From positions 61,991,454 through 62,055,453 of the forward strand of contig OX388345.1 in the NCBI GenBank assembly GCA_947579665.1: DNA of 64,000 bases. The letters run 5' to 3'. The notes under the pieces are model-generated. The model was not told the origin of the DNA. It saw nothing but the letters and a program-made list of their open reading frames with translations, and did not search any database. A program made the position numbers and the translations under genes. This document shows positions 59,414-64,000 of this stretch, piece by piece. Each line of letters opens with the position of its first letter. The first letter of the stretch is position 1. The DNA comes from Sympetrum striolatum (Eukaryota > Arthropoda > Insecta > Odonata > Libellulidae).

Positions 59414-60749
59414 ATTTTTTTTTATTTCGAAATATTTTATATATTCAAAATATATTCTTTAAATTCAAGAGTTTTGCAATTGGAGAAAAAATAATTTAGG
59501 ATCCGAGGCTAGAAATTTAATAATTTGTCAGATTAGGCTATAAAGATCGCCATATAATAACGATAACTGAAGAAAAACATTTCAGAAATCGTAAAAAACT
59601 TTTAAATCACCGAATAAGACTTAGAACAGAGACCAAATACTGTATTTTACACCTAAAGGTAGAAAACTATTTTAATTATTTACGTCAATATATTGTATTC
59701 CAAAGTATTGGCTCAACCACAAAGTATGTGTGTTTTAAGCATTTGTATAGTTTTTATTTTACCAGATTGTGAAATAGATGGGTATTTTCTTCTTTCCGTG
59801 ACAATTCCTCTTCCAGACGATAACCTACGACTAAAAGCAATTGTAATCCGACATTTTCTCGAGATGAATATTTCCGTTGCTGCAAAACCTTTTACTGAAA
59901 CTTTTATTACTTAAGTCGAAAAAATTGAAATTGCATTGATATGAAGAGGTAACATGACCGCTAAGCGTGTGAGGAAATTTTGCTTTATCTCCTTCGCTAC
60001 TTACAGTCGGCAGTATTCCTCGTATGCGACTGATGGGCCCGCAGCTGTCCGAAATGCACTTTTTTCACTTCACGTATTTCACGCATCCTCGGCCACGGTG
60101 CGGCTTGCGTTTCCAGGAAGGAGACAAACTGCACCGGCGAGAAGACGCGGGAAGCATTTTTCTTGCGTTACAAAAAAATGACAAAAGATTTCAGGAAATA
60201 TTTTGAAGATCTCATAAACTTAACGTCATGGAGGTCAAAGTAGAGGAAAGTGAGCTTTGAGATCCGTGAAATTTTTCGCTCGATTTTATTCCGTTTACAG
60301 TTGCAAGTGCGGTTACTTCAATCTTGTTGGTCAATCTTGGATACGTTCACTCGATTATTTAAGCGTTTATTGCCTTTGAATGGAGTGTTTGCATCTTAAA
60401 AGAGGGCTAATTAAATTTATTCAATCCCAATTACTAATACTGAATGATACACTTTTTAATACTTTTCAAACTTGATCGAAATCCTATTTTTCGTTATCTT
60501 CAAATATCAGAACACACAACTTCCGTTGCAAGTTTATACGGAAGTTTTTAATGTTCTTTCATTAAAAAAGTGAGGGTTTTTGTAAGGCTATCATTTGAGT
60601 TTTTAGTTGCTAATGAATGGAGGAAAGAATGAATTTTTTATTAAGGCCCAAGTTGTCCTCCCTTCCACGTAACCTAAATCGATATTGCATCCGTCACATT
60701 TAATATTTAATTTAAACCACGAGAGAGAATGCAATAACAACTAAAAAAG
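59414..60749. other. Non-coding stretch
   Basis: AT-rich with a GC-richer patch at 59990-60300. No gene is recognised in frames at 59693-59914 or 59954-60206. A small hairpin (AACTTCCGT and ACGGAAGTT) is at 60518-60546. Confidence 0.5.
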
Positions 60750-60885
60750 TTTAGGTTTGAGGAAAAAACTCATCTTAACTGAAGAAAGAAGAGGACGAAA
60801 ACCCTACTCTGCGGTAAAACGCCTACTAAAAAGTGGAGGAAAGGAGGAAGGAAAACAATCTGCAAAAACACGGAGTACATACGTA
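60750..60885. repeat. Repeat D, copy 2
   Basis: Matches 28830-28945 in ordered blocks (GGAAAAAACT; TGCGGTAAAACGCCTAC; CTGCAAAAACACGGAG). The region is A- and G-rich with no coding potential. Its ends cannot be placed. Confidence 0.4.
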
Positions 60886-63800
60886 ACGCAAAAAGGAGTA
60901 TCAAATTACGACACAAGTTATTTCAGTTGAGGCAGCAGTCTAATTACAATAAAATATAATTAGAAAAATTTCTGTAAAATTAAAAAGACGTTTGCTACTA
61001 TCATATACATATATTTTATATCAGTATTTGAATTTAAAACTCTATTATTTGGTACGAACACATAGAACTTGTATGATCAACATTCGTAACCTACATTGTC
61101 AAGGTCAAGAGCTGAACCCACTTTAACTTCATTAAATGTGAACTTATCAATATATTATATATATATTGGGTGTGTAGTTCAGATAAATGCATGCAATATA
61201 TCTGTAACTTCTTATTTCTCTTCTGATTAGCAGTCAAACAACAATTTGTCCTTACGCAGGTTCTGATATGAAAAGAGGATGCGAATGAGAGAGCTAAAAA
61301 TAACCCAGCATCAGAGATATTTTCCAAAAAATACATTTATTTTTTAAAGTAGTTAAAAAAATTAATCGTTCAAAACAATGTTTATGAAAAGAAAAATATT
61401 TGGCAACGGGGATTAAACCATTTCCAAATTATCACGAATGCAAACGTCATTTAACTCTCTTTGACTTGTAGCTTTTTAATTCTTCTCCAACATATCGGTA
61501 ATCAAAAATCATATATAATTCGATGTCTAAGTAATTAAGAGTTAGAATTCTGTATAGTATCAACACAGTGTATTTTGGGCCAGCTAAGTCCAACCATTAA
61601 TTTTTGCCAAATCAAATCTAATTAAAATAAGGTCTTTGCTACGTTAATGTCGTTGAGGTCACCAGTTGGATTGTATTTGGTGATCAAATTTAGCGAAAAT
61701 GGTCATGTATCACCAATTGAAGATAGCCCTCTTGGAAGCAAATCCGCGGCCGTCATGTCGAGAATAGATAGAGTGAATATGAGAGAGGATGTTCCGTTAT
61801 AGGATTCCTCGCAAGACTCCTTGTTGGGAGATATGCTAAGCAGGACAGCGATAGCGGTACTCTCGTGGCAGATGCTGCGAGGCAACAAACACATCTAACG
61901 CAGAGACAAAACGCTGGGGAAACGAGGCTAATTCACTCCTCGATTTACTGCGCTCAAGCACGATTTATATTCCACAGTCGTCCGCTTCTTTTTTCCTTCC
62001 TTTCAATTTGAATCTCGTGTTTCATTCGCTTTAACATTACTTCTTCTGCGGTTTGCAAAGCATGCATGCGCTTAGAGGTCGCAACAGCGTCAAATCGCGA
62101 AGATAATTGAATCTACGTGTCTCCCTTTCGAAATAATATCGTCACGTATGTGCGAATCAATTTTTTAGATGTATTGTTAGAGGAGACATGGGAGAAATCT
62201 GTTGAAAAACTCGGAAAACTTTTGCGGTTGATCCAAATGAGTGAAGTTGACAAGGTCTTCGTTGCGACAAGGCGATAGGCTATCCTAATTCAAGTGTGAT
62301 ATAGGAGAATTTGAATATGTTATTGATTACAGCAATATAATGATGTAAGTTATAATACAGCATAAATCATAGGAATCGAGAGACGACAGAATAATGATAA
62401 CGCATGTTGATGATAGTCACAATTTTCTGTTATCTGAATTCAAAGTCTGGATTTCATTGCTACTTAACTCTCTCCTTCAGCGTATTGGTACTCTTATCCA
62501 TCCTATGTAGTTTAATCCACGACTAATAGAGAATTAGTTTTCAATCATGAGTTTTCTCCTTTTCTATAATCTGTATGTTTCTTCTGCTTTAGAACCTGAA
62601 TCTTATTCTTTCGATAATGCAATATTTTCCTAGTTTTGGCGTAAATATCGAGAATATTGAAAAATTAAATCTACGATCCATCTTAACTTGTTAAGTTTTA
62701 ATAACCGTCAACCGATTGTAGAATGAGACGCGGCTACGCTAATGTTTTTTTTCAATCGCTGAAGCTTACATGGCTGAAAATTTGTTTCCTTCATATAATT
62801 TTGTATGTACATCGGTATCAAAAGTACTGTCATTCAAATCTATAAAAAAATTAAGGTGTGATGAGTTAAAATCTTCAAGGGGATAGAAAATTTGACTGAT
62901 TTCATTTTGTGATCTAATTTGGTTTTAAAGAGAGAAAAAACGTAGCATATTTGAAATAATTTTAGATTGTAATAGAGGCCATTGGAAAGTGAGAATTAAA
63001 ATTTTAATTTGTCACAAGTGGGAAAATGTGTACTGAATAATTATCGCAAAGGAGCAATATTTAAAGAATGCAGCAGTGTCCATAGAATGAATCAAAAATA
63101 ATTAGCCAAATTAAGTTCAAAATCATCAAACATCAATAAATTATTAAATAAAATCACACAAAGAATAAATAATTTCCTGTACAAGACATTTCAGTGAAAC
63201 CTTGAATTAAATAGGAAACGCTCTCTTATAATCGAATTGTAATCATGAATGAAAATCAAGATAAATTCCCGGTCGAAAAAAATTTTTAAGTTTGAATTTG
63301 AAGTACCAAATGACTTACTTATATAGAAATGTTTTCAGCAGATAATTTTTCCCAAAATTTATTTGCTTTAAACTTTGCTGATTTTGTGAAATTTTAATCC
63401 AAGCAGTATTTTTTGACGAAAATTACAAATGTCATTTAATATACCTTTCAATTTATAATTAGGAGGAGAAGCATTAAGTGGAAGAAAATTATAAAGGTAC
63501 TAAATTATTGGGACTCAGATTTACTTTTATAAATCACCAAGAAGGATCATATTCGAGGAAATGCTCGGCAGTCTCGAATTTTCCTTAATAATGTCTCCTA
63601 TCTGAGCCACCTTTCTCTCCAGTTTTCCTCAGATTTTTATCCTCTCTTTTCCTTCCAAATATATTTAGCTTATCTATATTATCCGTTTAACCTTTCTCCA
63701 CTCTTATCCATTACTTATCTACTATTAAGACTTAATTCTGTCATTTATAACTTACTTCCTATTTGGATGTAGACCTTATGAGTTAATTGATATGGTTTTA

Positions 63801-64000
63801 CACCAATTTTTTAAAAACTTTCATAGAAATTACGAATCGAAATCTATTAAATATAACTAAAATTAATTCCAATGTTTTTTCAGAGTACTAAAGATAAATA
63901 CTGATAGAAAATCAAATTTACTTATGTGGCAGCATTTAGTGAAATTCGCATTGAAATTCATTTTTTGCTTTTCTATCATAAAGAATTTAAATGTATTTTA
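60886..64000. other. Gene-free AT-rich end of the window
   Basis: No gene is seen. 61690-62290 is GC-richer and includes an unrecognised 63-codon minus-strand frame (61703-61894). A short inverted match TTGGTGAT/ATCACCAA spans about 61678-61718. The rest to the window edge is AT-rich without definable repeats. Confidence 0.5.

Noticed and set aside
1..64000. CRISPR arrays, rRNA genes, bacterial operons or prophage
   Set aside because: No regularly spaced direct repeats, no rRNA-like conserved sequence, and no tightly packed coding frames anywhere in the window.

Overview
This window looks like AT-rich, gene-poor nuclear DNA from a metazoan, most likely an insect or other arthropod. No long open reading frames, operons, ribosome binding sites, rRNA or intact tRNA genes are visible. 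CpG dinucleotides are not obviously depleted, and the recognisable sequences are eukaryotic transposable elements: tRNA-derived SINE heads, LINE 3' ends, a piggyBac-like MITE with TTAA ends, a solo LTR, long fold-back elements, and an inverted pair carrying the motif seen near arthropod Penelope-like elements. I cannot name the species. The stretch is either intergenic or the inside of very large introns, and I could not assign a single protein-coding gene with confidence.

Layout. 1-5.7 kb is the most element-dense part: a head-to-head pair of SINE heads (832-1023), a 743 bp fold-back transposon with an 8 bp target duplication (1788-2530), and a one-armed relative of it (5197-5641). 5.7-16 kb is mostly structureless AT-rich DNA with GC-richer islands. 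16-24 kb holds a piggyBac-like MITE (16206-16434) and 3' ends of two LINE families. 24-36 kb is AT-rich DNA with islands, a tandem duplication, a diverged repeat and a tRNA-like relic; it ends in a CpG-dense island at 35881-36135. 36-47 kb holds a SINE head, perfect palindromes, a LINE with a readable but frameshifted reverse-transcriptase C-terminus (38165-38940), a possible second LINE relic, a SINE next to a LINE tail, two long copies of LINE family B, and an inverted repeat beside a LINE tail. 47-64 kb holds two perfect hairpins, a 223-codon ORF of doubtful reality (49963-50634), a solo LTR (54692-55252), a possible exon or coding fragment (56658-56870), the inverted Penelope-type motif (57213-57366) and a 110 nt imperfect hairpin shaped like a microRNA precursor (59304-59413).

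How the parts relate. Nothing here forms a pathway. The window is a record of insertions by several transposon classes. The most interesting items are the two related fold-back elements, the inverted hammerhead-like pair, the microRNA-like hairpin and the repeated 3' hairpin that marks LINE family B on both strands. All family names rest on terminal structure and short motifs read by eye; no database search was possible.
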